Assembly: GCA_902775345.1 (NCBI GenBank)
Contig: CACYLW010000005.1
Location: 36,117 to 100,116 of the forward strand
Reading direction: 5' to 3'
DNA length: 64,000 bases
Source of the DNA: an uncultured Eubacteriales bacterium
GTDB lineage: Bacteria > Bacillota > Clostridia > Peptostreptococcales > Anaerovoracaceae
Positions 27,633-35,335 of the stretch are shown here, piece by piece; within the stretch, counting starts at the first letter, position 1; the number at the start of each line of letters is the position of its first letter. A program made the position numbers and the translations under genes. The notes under the pieces were generated by a model, which did no database searches, was not told the origin of the DNA, and saw nothing but the letters and a program-made list of their open reading frames with translations.

Positions 27633-28928
27633 ATGCAAAAAGTATATACAAAAATAGAATCGATAGTCGGTAACGTAGTCACCGTACGTGCGCCGGGCGT
27701 CAAGAACGGCGACCTTGCTCTCGTAGGCGACAGTTACGCGAACGTTATCAAACTGGATAAAGACATAGTCTCGCTCCAGGTATTCGCCGGCGCGCAGGGC
27801 GTCAGCACAACTGACCCTGTACGTTTCCTCGGCAGACCTATGATGGTCTCGTTCTCAGACCACCTGCTCGGACGTATCTTCGATGGCGCGGGAGTTCCGA
27901 GAGACAACGGACCGGCACTGACCGAGAACATGATCCCTATCGGAGGCCCGTCCTTCAACCCGGCAAAGCGTATCCTTCCTAACAAGATGGTACGTACCGG
28001 TATCCCGATGATCGACGTATTCAACACACTGGTTGAGAGCCAGAAGCTCCCTATCTTCTCCATTTCCGGAGAACCTTACAACCAGCTGCTCTCGAGAATC
28101 GCGATGCAGGCTGAAGTAGACGTCATCATCCTGGGCGGCATGGGACTCAAGTACGATGACTACATGGAATTCCGTGATACCCTTGAAAAGGGCGGAGCCA
28201 TGAGCCACACCGTAATGTTCATCCATACTGCAGCTGACCCTATCGTAGAGTGCACACTGGTGCCTGATATGGCTCTGGCAGTTGCTGAGCAGTTCGCTCT
28301 TACCGGAAAGAGAGTACTCGTTCTTCTGACAGACATGACCAACTTCGCTGACGCGCAGAAGGAAATGGCTATCACGATGGAGCAGGTACCGTCGAACCGT
28401 GGTTATCCGGGCGACTTATACAGCTGCCTCGCTTCGCGTTATGAAAAGGCAGTAGATATCGAAGGCGCAGGATCCATCACCATCCTCGGTGTTACAACGA
28501 TGCCTGGTGACGACGTAACTCACCCGGTACCTGACAACACAGGATATATCACGGAAGGTCAGTACTACCTCAAGGGCGGCCGTATCGAGCCGTTCGGATC
28601 ACTGTCACGTCTTAAACAGAACGTAAACGGCAAGACGAGAAATGACCACCGTGCCCTGATGGACGGCATGATCAAGCTCTACGCTCAGTACAAGGAATCC
28701 CTCGAAAAGAAATCCATGGGATTCATGATGACTGAGTGGGATGACAAGCTCCTTAAATACGGTGAGATGTTCGAGACAAAGATGATGGATCTGTCCGTGA
28801 ACATTCCGCTTGAAGATGCTCTTGACCTCGGTTGGGATATCCTCGCAGAGTGCTTCGACCCTGTTGAAACAGGAATGAAGACAAGTCTGATCGAGGAGAG
28901 ATGGCCGAAGAAGGATGCGTTGAACTAA
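27633..28928 (+). CDS. ntpB: V-type ATPase regulatory subunit B
   Basis: The non-catalytic nucleotide-site subunit, 431 residues, slightly shorter than the usual ~460. The degenerate P-loop [16 protein letters not shown] lacks GKT, as expected for B. Other family blocks are [55 protein letters not shown] (arginine-finger region near SR in ASRYEKA), and [24 protein letters not shown]. It alternates with subunit A in the head. RBS GGAGG at 27620-27624. Confidence 0.97.
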   Translation: MQKVYTKIESIVGNVVTVRAPGVKNGDLALVGDSYANVIKLDKDIVSLQVFAGAQGVSTTDPVRFLGRPMMVSFSDHLLGRIFDGAGVPRDNGPALTENMIPIGGPSFNPAKRILPNKMVRTGIPMIDVFNTLVESQKLPIFSISGEPYNQLLSRIAMQAEVDVIILGGMGLKYDDYMEFRDTLEKGGAMSHTVMFIHTAADPIVECTLVPDMALAVAEQFALTGKRVLVLLTDMTNFADAQKEMAITMEQVPSNRGYPGDLYSCLASRYEKAVDIEGAGSITILGVTTMPGDDVTHPVPDNTGYITEGQYYLKGGRIEPFGSLSRLKQNVNGKTRNDHRALMDGMIKLYAQYKESLEKKSMGFMMTEWDDKLLKYGEMFETKMMDLSVNIPLEDALDLGWDILAECFDPVETGMKTSLIEERWPKKDALN

Positions 28929-28943
28929 CAGAAGGAGCGGGTC

Positions 28944-29552
28944 ATGGCTATCAAACTTACAAAGAATGAACTGAAGAAGCAGAAGGACAACCTTAAGCAG
29001 TTCCAGCGCTATCTTCCGACCCTTCAGCTCAAGAAACAGCAGCTGCAGACGGTAATCATGGGGATTCGCGCAGAACTCGAGCGTAAGGAAGCCGAACGCA
29101 TTCAGATGATCGGTGATTTGGACGATTGGGTAGCTGTATTCGCAGAAAACGAACTCTTTGAAGAAAAGAAAAGACTTGATCAGCTCGTACAGCCTGACAA
29201 GGTCATCGTAAAGGATGACAACATCGCAGGTGTCACGATACCTGCCTTCGAAGAGCTCACGTTCAAAGACATCAATTACGATGTGGACGACTATCCGCTC
29301 TGGGTAGACACTGCAGTCTTCAAACTTCGTGAGATCGCCAGACTGGACGCTTTAGTCTCAACTCTCCGGAAGCAGACAGAACTTCTGGAGAAAGAACTCC
29401 GGACGACTTCGCAGAGGGTCAACCTGTTTGAAAAGGTCAAGATCCCTGAAGCCAAAGAGAACATCCGCGTCATCCAGGTATACCTGGGAGACCAGCAGAC
29501 GGCAGCGGTAGTCCGCGGCAAGATCTCAAAGAAGAAATTAGTGGAGGTATAG
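28944..29552 (+). CDS. ntpD: V-type ATPase subunit D (central stalk)
   Basis: A 202-residue subunit D, the rotating axle of the head. The N-terminal helix (KLTKNELKKQKDNLKQFQRYLPTLQLKKQQLQ) and C-terminal helix (LRKQTELLEKELRTTSQRVNLFEKVKIPEAKENIRVIQVYLGDQQTAAVVRGKISKKK) form the antiparallel coiled coil typical of the family; RVNxxE/KVKIP is its signature. The usual partner subunit F is not found in this operon. Confidence 0.95.
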   Translation: MAIKLTKNELKKQKDNLKQFQRYLPTLQLKKQQLQTVIMGIRAELERKEAERIQMIGDLDDWVAVFAENELFEEKKRLDQLVQPDKVIVKDDNIAGVTIPAFEELTFKDINYDVDDYPLWVDTAVFKLREIARLDALVSTLRKQTELLEKELRTTSQRVNLFEKVKIPEAKENIRVIQVYLGDQQTAAVVRGKISKKKLVEV

Positions 29553-29554
29553 CG

Positions 29555-31378
29555 ATGGTAGAAAAAATGAAAATGGTACACATCGTCACAACTGCCTCTG
29601 CTAAGGAAGAGATGCTTAAAAGCCTCAGAGATATAGGGGTGCTGCATCTCTCAGAAAAACAAAGCGCAGACCGTGAGGTAAGCGATCGCTTCCAGACACT
29701 GTCAAAGACCGAAATGGCTCTTAAGGACTATGCGGAACCTAAGCAGGCACAGGCAAGCGAGATCCTCACAGACGATGAATTCTATAAAATGTACGACGGG
29801 GTGCTCGAGGCAATGGACCGTAAGGCGACCCTGGGGCAGGAAATAGGCGCTGCCAACACGGAGATAGACAGGATCGCAGCATGGGGCGATTTTTCGCCGC
29901 AGGAGCTGAAAGACCTTAAGGAAGAAGGTTACGACTTCCACTTCTACCGCATGGGCAGCAAGGAATTCCAGGCGCTCCAGGCCGAAGAAGATGTACGGTA
30001 CATCCGTCTTGCTCCTGTCGATAAGCAGGATGCGGTAGCTGTATTCGGTACACTTCCGCCATCCATCCAGGCAACCGAGTTTATCCCGGGTGACAACAGC
30101 GTAAGCGAGCTTAAGCAGAAGATCGAAGAGGCCAATAAAGGCATAGAAGAATGCAACGAAACTCTTAAGGCTGCATCCGTCTATGACGCAAGCTTCAAGA
30201 ATCAGCTGCTCAAGGTGCAGAATGAGGTCAATTTCTCATCCGCAAGCGCGACCGCTCAGGGCGATGGCGACTTCGTATGGATTTCGGGTTATGTTCCTGA
30301 AGTCGAGCTCGATAAAGTCAGAGCCATGGCAGCCGAGAACAAGCTCGCATGGGCTGCAGATGACGTAGCCGAAGACGATGACAAGATACCTACGAAGCTC
30401 CGCTTCAACAAAGTATCGAAACTCATCGAGCCGGTATTCGACATTCTCGGCGTTCTGCCTGGTTACAGAGAGCAGGATGTATCGCTCTGGTTCTTCCTGT
30501 TCTTCACCCTGTTCTTCGCGATGATAATCGGAGACGGAGGCTATGGTGTACTCATTCTGCTTGGAACGATAGCTCTCAGAGTAAAGCAGAAAGAGGGAAG
30601 CACTGTTACATTCCTTCTCTTCGTGCTGTCGATAGCAACCATAATATGGGGAGCTGTCACCGGCACGTGGTTCGGAATGGAAAGCGCCATGAAGGTGCCT
30701 TTGCTTAAGAGCCTCGTAATACCGAGTCTGGCGACATATCCGGATTATTTCGGACTGACGTCGACTGTGACTCAGAACGCGATAATGAAGTTCTCGTTCT
30801 CGATAGGCGCGATCCAGATGGTGCTTGGCTCGATCCTTTCGATAAAGGAAAAACTTCCAAAGAAGGATCTTTCATGGGTAGCAAGTCTGGGCTGGGCGAT
30901 CGCCGTAGTAGCGATGTACCTCCTTGCCCTGAACTTGGTCATCCACGAAAACATCAGCCTTGTACCGGTGTTTGCACTGATCGGTGTCGCATTCGTCCTT
31001 GTACTTCTGTTTGGCGGCATGTCGCCTGACCTTACTTTCGGACAGGGACTTAAAGCCGGTCTGGCAAACGCATTTACGGACTTCCTTGACACCATAAGCT
31101 GTTTCGGAAATGTAATGAGTTACATAAGACTGTTCGCAGTCGGTATGGCCGGCGTTGCGATCTCACAGAGCTTCAACGGGATCGCGGCAGGTATGCACGG
31201 CCCTCTGATAATCCTCGGTGTACTGGTCGTACTTATAGGCCATGCACTCAACATAATAATGTGTTTCCTGTCGGTAGTCGTTCACGGCGTGCGTCTGAAC
31301 GTACTCGAGTTCTCGGGTCAGGTCGGCCTCGAGTGGACAGGACTGCCATATGAACCATTTAAGAAAGTAAACAAATAG
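29555..31378 (+). CDS. ntpI: V-type ATPase membrane subunit I (a-subunit)
   Basis: A 607-residue stator subunit. Residues 1-~290 form a cytoplasmic, coiled-coil-rich arm (starting MKMVHIVTTASAKEEMLKSLRDIGVLHLSE); residues ~305-600 contain seven or eight membrane helices (SLWFFLFFTLFFAMIIGDGGYGV; LDTISCFGNVMSYIRLFAVGMAGVAIS; VHGVRLNVLEFSGQVGLEW). The conserved Arg of the penultimate helix region (SYIRLFAVG) provides the ion-pathway residue facing the K-ring glutamate. It starts 2 bases after ntpD. Confidence 0.96.
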   Translation: MVEKMKMVHIVTTASAKEEMLKSLRDIGVLHLSEKQSADREVSDRFQTLSKTEMALKDYAEPKQAQASEILTDDEFYKMYDGVLEAMDRKATLGQEIGAANTEIDRIAAWGDFSPQELKDLKEEGYDFHFYRMGSKEFQALQAEEDVRYIRLAPVDKQDAVAVFGTLPPSIQATEFIPGDNSVSELKQKIEEANKGIEECNETLKAASVYDASFKNQLLKVQNEVNFSSASATAQGDGDFVWISGYVPEVELDKVRAMAAENKLAWAADDVAEDDDKIPTKLRFNKVSKLIEPVFDILGVLPGYREQDVSLWFFLFFTLFFAMIIGDGGYGVLILLGTIALRVKQKEGSTVTFLLFVLSIATIIWGAVTGTWFGMESAMKVPLLKSLVIPSLATYPDYFGLTSTVTQNAIMKFSFSIGAIQMVLGSILSIKEKLPKKDLSWVASLGWAIAVVAMYLLALNLVIHENISLVPVFALIGVAFVLVLLFGGMSPDLTFGQGLKAGLANAFTDFLDTISCFGNVMSYIRLFAVGMAGVAISQSFNGIAAGMHGPLIILGVLVVLIGHALNIIMCFLSVVVHGVRLNVLEFSGQVGLEWTGLPYEPFKKVNK

Positions 31379-31394
31379 AAAAGGAGAAATTATT

Positions 31395-31829
31395 ATGAAT
31401 CTTGCATTTATAGGTATGGCTGCGGCCCTTGGTTTATCTGCTGCTGGTTCTGCATTTGGTGCCGGATTTGCCGGAATGTCATCGGTAGGCGCATGGAAGA
31501 AGTGCTATGCTGCCGGAAAGCCAGCTCCGTTCATTATGATCGCTTTCACAGGTGCTCCGCTCACACAGACCATCTACGGCTTCCTGCTGATGAACTTCAT
31601 CAACAGCGCAAACTGCGATGCCGGCATGGCTCTCGGTGTAGGACTCTTCGGAGGACTTGCAATCGGAATGTCAGCTCTTTTCCAGGGCAGATGCGCAGCT
31701 GCTGCATCTGATGCTCTTGGCGCAACAGGCAAAGGTACCGCAAACTACTTCATCGTTATCGGTATCGTAGAGACAGTAGCGCTCTTCACACTGGTATTCG
31801 GTCTGCTGCTGCTCAACAGTGCAGGCTAA
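31395..31829 (+). CDS. ntpK: V-type ATPase rotor-ring proteolipid subunit K, Na+-type ligand set
   Basis: A 144-residue, four-helix proteolipid made of two fused hairpins, as in bacterial and eukaryotic V-ATPases. The ion-binding Glu is E126 (VIGIVETVALF). The other side-chain ligands defined in the Na+-dependent Enterococcus hirae K ring have matches: Thr57 and Gln58 with Tyr61 four residues after Thr (PLTQTIYG) and Gln97 (ALFQGRCAAAA), with 29 residues between Gln97 and Glu126 exactly as between Q110 and E139 of E. hirae. This suggests Na+ rather than H+ coupling. It is the last gene of the operon and is followed by a terminator. Confidence 0.94.
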   Translation: MNLAFIGMAAALGLSAAGSAFGAGFAGMSSVGAWKKCYAAGKPAPFIMIAFTGAPLTQTIYGFLLMNFINSANCDAGMALGVGLFGGLAIGMSALFQGRCAAAASDALGATGKGTANYFIVIGIVETVALFTLVFGLLLLNSAG

Positions 31830-31854
31830 GCCTGAAATCAGTTAATAATTACAG

Positions 31855-31886
31855 GCAGGGGCATGATTGCCCCTGCTTTGCTTTTT
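31855..31886 (+). terminator. Rho-independent terminator of the V-ATPase operon
   Basis: GCAGGGGCA (31855-31863) pairs perfectly with TGCCCCTGC (31868-31876) around a TGAT loop, followed by TTTGCTTTTT. Confidence 0.92.
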
Positions 31887-31924
31887 ACACTGTCTTTACT
31901 TACATATATTTGATGGCCTTTTTA

Positions 31925-31933
31925 TGATAGAAT
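31925..31933 (+). promoter_or_regulatory. Extended -10 promoter for the phosphohexomutase unit
   Basis: TGATAGAAT has the TGn extension directly before a TAGAAT -10 hexamer. No convincing -35 lies at 17 bases. It follows the V-ATPase terminator, and the next gene starts 70 bases downstream. Confidence 0.5.
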
Positions 31934-32002
31934 AATCATGTAGTAATATGTCCTGCCGCTATCGGCGAACAGGCATAATTCCTTTTACAGAGAGGCGCAA
32001 AT

Positions 32003-33502
32003 ATGATCGATTTCAAGAAACTCCAGAACGGAAGTGATATCCGCGGGATCGCAATACAGACTGAAGGCGGACCGGAGCCGAATCTCACTAAAGAGACTGC
32101 CGGACGCATCGCGGGATCTTTCGTTTACTGGCTTTCAAAAAAAGTGAATAAGAACCCGGTGATGCTCAAGATCTGCGTGGGTCAGGACTCGCGTATTTCC
32201 GGAGACATGCTCAAGGAAGGTGTGCTTGAAGCGATAGCGCTCTGGGGAGCCGAGGGCCATGACGCAGGGCTTTCTACAACGCCTGCGATGTTCATGTCAA
32301 CGGTCATGCCTCAGTTTGAGTTTGACGGCGCAATAATGATCACTGCGAGCCACCTGCCTTATGAGCGCAACGGTTTTAAGTTCTTCACGGCAGAAGGCGG
32401 GACAGACAAGGAAGACATAGCTGAGATACTGCGGCTGGCCAGCCGTTATAACTTCATCGGTGGAGTCTATGACAGGATGGAGACCAATGTCACGATGATG
32501 TACGCGGCTTATCTCCGCCAGATGATTGCTGCGGGACTGAAAGACGTTCCGGGATATCTGAAGGGCATGCATATAGTTGTTGACGCGGGAAATGGAGCCG
32601 CAGGATTTTTCGCCAAAGACGTGCTCGGAAAGATGGGAGCCGATGTCAGCGGCAGCCTTTACCTTGAGCCTGACGGAATGTTCCCGAATCATCCGGCCAA
32701 CCCTGAGAATGCCGAAGCGATGGCTGCAATATGCAAAGCGGTCAGGGATAACGACGCGGATCTCGGTATCATATTCGACACAGACGGCGACAGGTCGGCT
32801 GCTGTGGGACCGGGAGGAATCCCTATCGCGCGCAATGATATCGTAGCGCTTGCTGCAGCTCTTGCTGCGGAGGATTACCCGGGCGGCACGGTCGTTACCG
32901 ACAGCGTCACATCGAATGAGCTCCACGAGTTCCTCGAGGACAAACTCGGCCTCAGGCATCTGAGATTCAAGAGGGGATATAAGAACGTCATCAACAAGGC
33001 AAAAGAGCTCAATGCTGCGGGAGAGCAGGCATTCCTGGCGATAGAGACATCCGGTCACGCAGCGTATTCCGACAACTACTATCTTGACGATGGGGCATTC
33101 CTTGCGGTACAGATAGTGATCAACGCAGCAAGACTTAAAGCTCAGGGAAAAGACATCATGGCTCTTCTCGACGGTCTGGAATCGCCGGCAGAGTCGAAGG
33201 AAGTCAGGCTTAAAATAAAAGCTGAAGACTTCAGACAGTACGGCGCGGGCGTGCTTGAGGATTTCAGCAAGTGGGCAGAGTATTCTGGAGATCTCGAAAT
33301 CGTCGAGCCAAACTACGAAGGCGTGAGGGTCAACTACGACATGGACGGGAGCAGGGGATGGTTCCTGCTTAGGATGTCGCTCCACGATCCTGTGATGCCT
33401 CTCAATGTAGAGTCAGAGACCCCGGGAGGTACAGACAAGGCTCTGGCTGCAGTCTATGATTTCATGAAAGATTATAAGGAGATAGAGATCCCTGAAGCCT
33501 GA
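32003..33502 (+). CDS. Phosphomannomutase/phosphoglucomutase family protein
   Basis: A 499-residue alpha-D-phosphohexomutase, which moves phosphate between C6 and C1 of hexoses through a phosphoserine and a glucose-1,6-bisphosphate intermediate. The active-site Ser is in MITASHLPYERNG, the Mg2+ loop is FDTDGDRSAA, the sugar-specificity loop is AIETSGHAAYSD, and the phosphate-binding C-terminal domain follows (NYDMDGSRGWFLLRMSLHDPVMPLN). The Ser-His-Leu-Pro version of the usual SHNP loop is a small deviation. Whether mannose or glucose phosphates are preferred cannot be told. A sortase gene follows in 27 bases, so a role in surface glycan precursors is possible. A perfect 14-bp palindrome (33497-33510) spans its stop codon. 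Confidence 0.9.
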   Translation: MIDFKKLQNGSDIRGIAIQTEGGPEPNLTKETAGRIAGSFVYWLSKKVNKNPVMLKICVGQDSRISGDMLKEGVLEAIALWGAEGHDAGLSTTPAMFMSTVMPQFEFDGAIMITASHLPYERNGFKFFTAEGGTDKEDIAEILRLASRYNFIGGVYDRMETNVTMMYAAYLRQMIAAGLKDVPGYLKGMHIVVDAGNGAAGFFAKDVLGKMGADVSGSLYLEPDGMFPNHPANPENAEAMAAICKAVRDNDADLGIIFDTDGDRSAAVGPGGIPIARNDIVALAAALAAEDYPGGTVVTDSVTSNELHEFLEDKLGLRHLRFKRGYKNVINKAKELNAAGEQAFLAIETSGHAAYSDNYYLDDGAFLAVQIVINAARLKAQGKDIMALLDGLESPAESKEVRLKIKAEDFRQYGAGVLEDFSKWAEYSGDLEIVEPNYEGVRVNYDMDGSRGWFLLRMSLHDPVMPLNVESETPGGTDKALAAVYDFMKDYKEIEIPEA

Positions 33503-33529
33503 CGTCAGGCCCGGAGATACAGTAGACCT

Positions 33530-34270
33530 ATGGACGAAAAACAAAGGAAAGCACCATCAAGAAGCAGAAGGATCAGACGCATGGCCTCGAATGTCATCAT
33601 GATATGCCTTGCGGGCATCATGCTGGTATCGGGCTGGAAAGTATTTACGATACTTAGAAATTATCAGGCCGACAAGTCAGTATACAATAAGATATCTGAA
33701 GAAGCCGGAGATGACATAGACTTTGACGCACTCAGAAAGATCAATCCGGATGTCATAGGATGGCTGTATTACGAAGACACTGTCATTGATTATCCTGTGG
33801 TCCAGGGAGAGAACAACGATGTATATCTGAGCATGCTCTTCGACAGGACATGGGGAGGCTGCGGCACTCTCTTTGCTGACTGTGTTACGGAGGCGCCTTT
33901 CAACCAGTTCAATACGATAGTATACGGGCATCACATGAAGGACGGCACCATGTTCGCGTGCCTTAAGGAACTCAGAGATCCTGAATACTGTGCTAAACAT
34001 CCGAAGCTTGAGCTGACTACGCCTGAAGGAAAGTTCGATCTTGAGATCTGGGCATTCCTCAATGAGCCGTCTGACAGCAACATCTATCAGACCAACATCA
34101 AGGCTGAGGAGGATAAACAGAAGTATCTCGACCTGGCGGAGAGTCTGGCGGATTATACGACAGATGTAAAGGTATCGACTGAAGACCGGCTGGTGATGCT
34201 TTCGACATGCGCATATGAGTTTGAAGACGCGCGTTATATCATTGCGTGCAAGATGGTCCCGCAGAAATAG
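33530..34270 (+). CDS. srtB: Class B sortase
   Basis: A 246-residue membrane-anchored transpeptidase. A basic N-terminus (RSRRIRR) precedes one signal-anchor helix at ~19-40 (NVIMICLAGIMLVSG). The catalytic domain has the class B layout: NPDVIGWLYYEDTVIDYPVVQ, His134 (YGHHM), Cys227 (LSTCAYEF) and Arg235 (DARYIIACKM). Class B enzymes attach heme-uptake proteins, pilin subunits or other proteins to peptidoglycan. No protein in this window has a recognisable sorting signal, so the substrate lies elsewhere. The ATG at 33530 has only a weak RBS and may depend on the upstream mutase gene. Confidence 0.93.
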   Translation: MDEKQRKAPSRSRRIRRMASNVIMICLAGIMLVSGWKVFTILRNYQADKSVYNKISEEAGDDIDFDALRKINPDVIGWLYYEDTVIDYPVVQGENNDVYLSMLFDRTWGGCGTLFADCVTEAPFNQFNTIVYGHHMKDGTMFACLKELRDPEYCAKHPKLELTTPEGKFDLEIWAFLNEPSDSNIYQTNIKAEEDKQKYLDLAESLADYTTDVKVSTEDRLVMLSTCAYEFEDARYIIACKMVPQK

Positions 34271-34313
34271 GCGTCAGCCGGACACAAAAAAACTACAAAA
34301 TTATAGTGCGTTG

Positions 34314-34322
34314 TGATAAAAT
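34314..34322 (+). promoter_or_regulatory. Extended -10 promoter for the phosphoribosyltransferase gene
   Basis: TGATAAAAT: TGn extension plus a TAAAAT hexamer, 38 bases before ATG 34360. The -35 region is poor. Confidence 0.55.
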
Positions 34323-34359
34323 TTCTCTGTTGTTATTGTGATAATCGAAAGGAAGAACC

Positions 34360-34908
34360 ATGGATTATAAGATGACTATCGCAGGCCTCGAGAGGCATCT
34401 GCCGCTCTGCAAGGTCACAGACGACCTGTATATTGCAGGTTTCATTATGTTCAATGATGTGGAGGTAACTGAGGCTGCAGCGCGCGAACTGCTTAAGCAG
34501 GCGCCTGAGTTCGATGTGCTCATCACTGCAGAGAGCAAAGGCATTCCACTGTGCTATGAGATGGCACGCCAGTCCGGAAAGCCTTACATCGTAGCCCGCA
34601 AGGGAGCAAAGCTTTACATGCAGGACGTAGTAAAAGTCCAGGTCAATTCGATCACCACAGACCACGTTCAGACACTCTGTCTCGGAAGAGACGAGAGGGA
34701 GCAGATCCAGGGCAAGCGCACCCTGATCGTCGATGACGTGATCAGCACCGGCGAATCCCTCGCTGCTCTTGAGACGCTGGTTGATACAGTCGGCGGACAG
34801 ATCGTAGGAAAGTTCACTGTTCTCGCTGAGGGCGAGGCTGCTGACCGCACCGATATCACATATCTCGAGTATCTGCCTCTCTTCAATTCAGACGGCACAC
34901 CGCAATAA
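34360..34908 (+). CDS. Type I phosphoribosyltransferase (adenine/xanthine PRT-like)
   Basis: A 182-residue enzyme of the purine salvage PRT family. The PRPP-binding motif is TLIVDDVISTGESLAAL, preceded by the flexible catalytic region (KPYIVARKGAKLYMQ) and the early loop LITAESKGIPLCYEMAR, which resembles the E-S/A-R-G segment of Apt and the regulatory PRTs. It would join a purine base to PRPP; the base cannot be assigned with certainty. It is a single-gene unit with its own extended -10 promoter and strong terminator. Confidence 0.85.
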   Translation: MDYKMTIAGLERHLPLCKVTDDLYIAGFIMFNDVEVTEAAARELLKQAPEFDVLITAESKGIPLCYEMARQSGKPYIVARKGAKLYMQDVVKVQVNSITTDHVQTLCLGRDEREQIQGKRTLIVDDVISTGESLAALETLVDTVGGQIVGKFTVLAEGEAADRTDITYLEYLPLFNSDGTPQ

Positions 34909-34937
34909 CTTAAAAGAGCAATACAATACGATTATCA

Positions 34938-34968
34938 GCCTCCCGGACGGGAGGCTTTTCTCTTTTTT
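34938..34968 (+). terminator. Rho-independent terminator of the phosphoribosyltransferase gene
   Basis: GCCTCCC (34938-34944) and GGGAGGC (34949-34955) flank GGAC, followed by TTTTCTCTTTTTT. Confidence 0.93.
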
Positions 34969-34996
34969 GGTCAAAAAAACGATTGTTTTGTATAAT
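34967..34996 (+). promoter_or_regulatory. Possible upstream promoter of the liv region
   Basis: TTGGTC (34967-34972), an 18-base spacer and a perfect TATAAT (34991-34996). It overlaps the tail of the preceding terminator and lies 73 bases upstream of the stronger promoter at 35041-35069, so the liv region may have tandem promoters. Confidence 0.5.
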
Positions 34997-35040
34997 GTAC
35001 ACAATTTAGAGCCTGAAAATAGTTTTTTTTCACAAAATGG

Positions 35041-35069
35041 TTGACACACAATCTTCACAATACTATAAT
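35041..35069 (+). promoter_or_regulatory. Perfect consensus sigma-70 promoter of the liv region
   Basis: TTGACA (35041-35046), exactly 17 bases, TATAAT (35064-35069): every consensus base matches. Transcription should begin near 35076, giving a leader of about 260 bases before livJ. Nothing else in the window matches consensus this closely. Confidence 0.93.
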
Positions 35070-35073
35070 CGCA

Positions 35074-35098
35074 CTGTACACAAAACCTGTGCACAAAA
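35074..35098 (+). repeat. Pair of near-identical 12-bp direct repeats at the liv transcription start
   Basis: CTGTACACAAAA (35074-35085) and CTGTGCACAAAA (35087-35098) differ at one base and are 13 bases apart, covering the predicted start site and the region before the leader ORF's RBS. This is the position of a repressor operator, although no regulator is known. Confidence 0.45.
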
Positions 35099-35107
35099 GG
35101 AGACCAT

Positions 35108-35194
35108 ATGTACTTTAGTTCAAGCCTTATCGTCATCGGTATTATCGGCGTCCTTCTGGTCGTAAGACTGGTAGAGGGCGATGTTATGCTGTAG
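35108..35194 (+). CDS. 28-residue Leu/Ile/Val-rich small protein or leader peptide upstream of livJ
   Basis: A short ORF too small for usual gene finders. AAGGAG (35097-35102) stands 5 bases before ATG 35108, and the perfect promoter lies just upstream, so translation is likely. It reads M-Y-F-S-S-S, a hydrophobic core (LIVIGIIGVLLVVRLV), then EGDVML and TAG. Fifteen of 28 residues are Leu, Ile or Val, the amino acids the downstream importer carries, as in ilv leader peptides. The same composition would suit a one-helix membrane microprotein or a type I toxin. A stem-loop follows 37 bases after the stop. Which role applies cannot be decided from sequence. Confidence 0.6.
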   Translation: MYFSSSLIVIGIIGVLLVVRLVEGDVML

Positions 35195-35209
35195 GGCGAT
35201 AGAGTGCAC

Positions 35210-35271
35210 AAGGTCGAAACCTTAAGCCTGGAAGCCCGCAGCAATGCGGGCTTATTAAATGCCCGGGCTTA
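35210..35271 (+). promoter_or_regulatory. Structured leader RNA between the small ORF and livJ
   Basis: Three pairings are possible: AAGGT-CGAA-ACCTT (35210-35223); AAGCCCGCA (35232-35240) with TGCGGGCTT (35245-35253) around a GCAA tetraloop; and TAAGCCTGG (35223-35231) with CCGGGCTTA (35263-35271), with one G-T pair, which could enclose the second stem. CGGGCTTA occurs twice, so AAGCCCG could also pair with the distal copy (35264-35270) instead of the near one. The T run is poor, so it is not a standard terminator; attenuation or RNA processing are options. Confidence 0.45.
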
Positions 35272-35335
35272 GGTGAAAGCAACTATCAACTAACACTCAG
35301 TCAGATATCGTTTAATCAGAAAGGGAGAAAACAAA

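Noticed and set aside
33497-33510. Perfect 14-bp palindrome GCCTGACGTCAGGC at the end of the phosphohexomutase gene
   Set aside because: No T run and no regulated gene at a suitable distance; a chance palindrome cannot be excluded.
34970-35335. T-box riboswitch ahead of the liv operon
   Set aside because: The conserved T-box sequence and the usual specifier architecture were not found in the 365 bases read.
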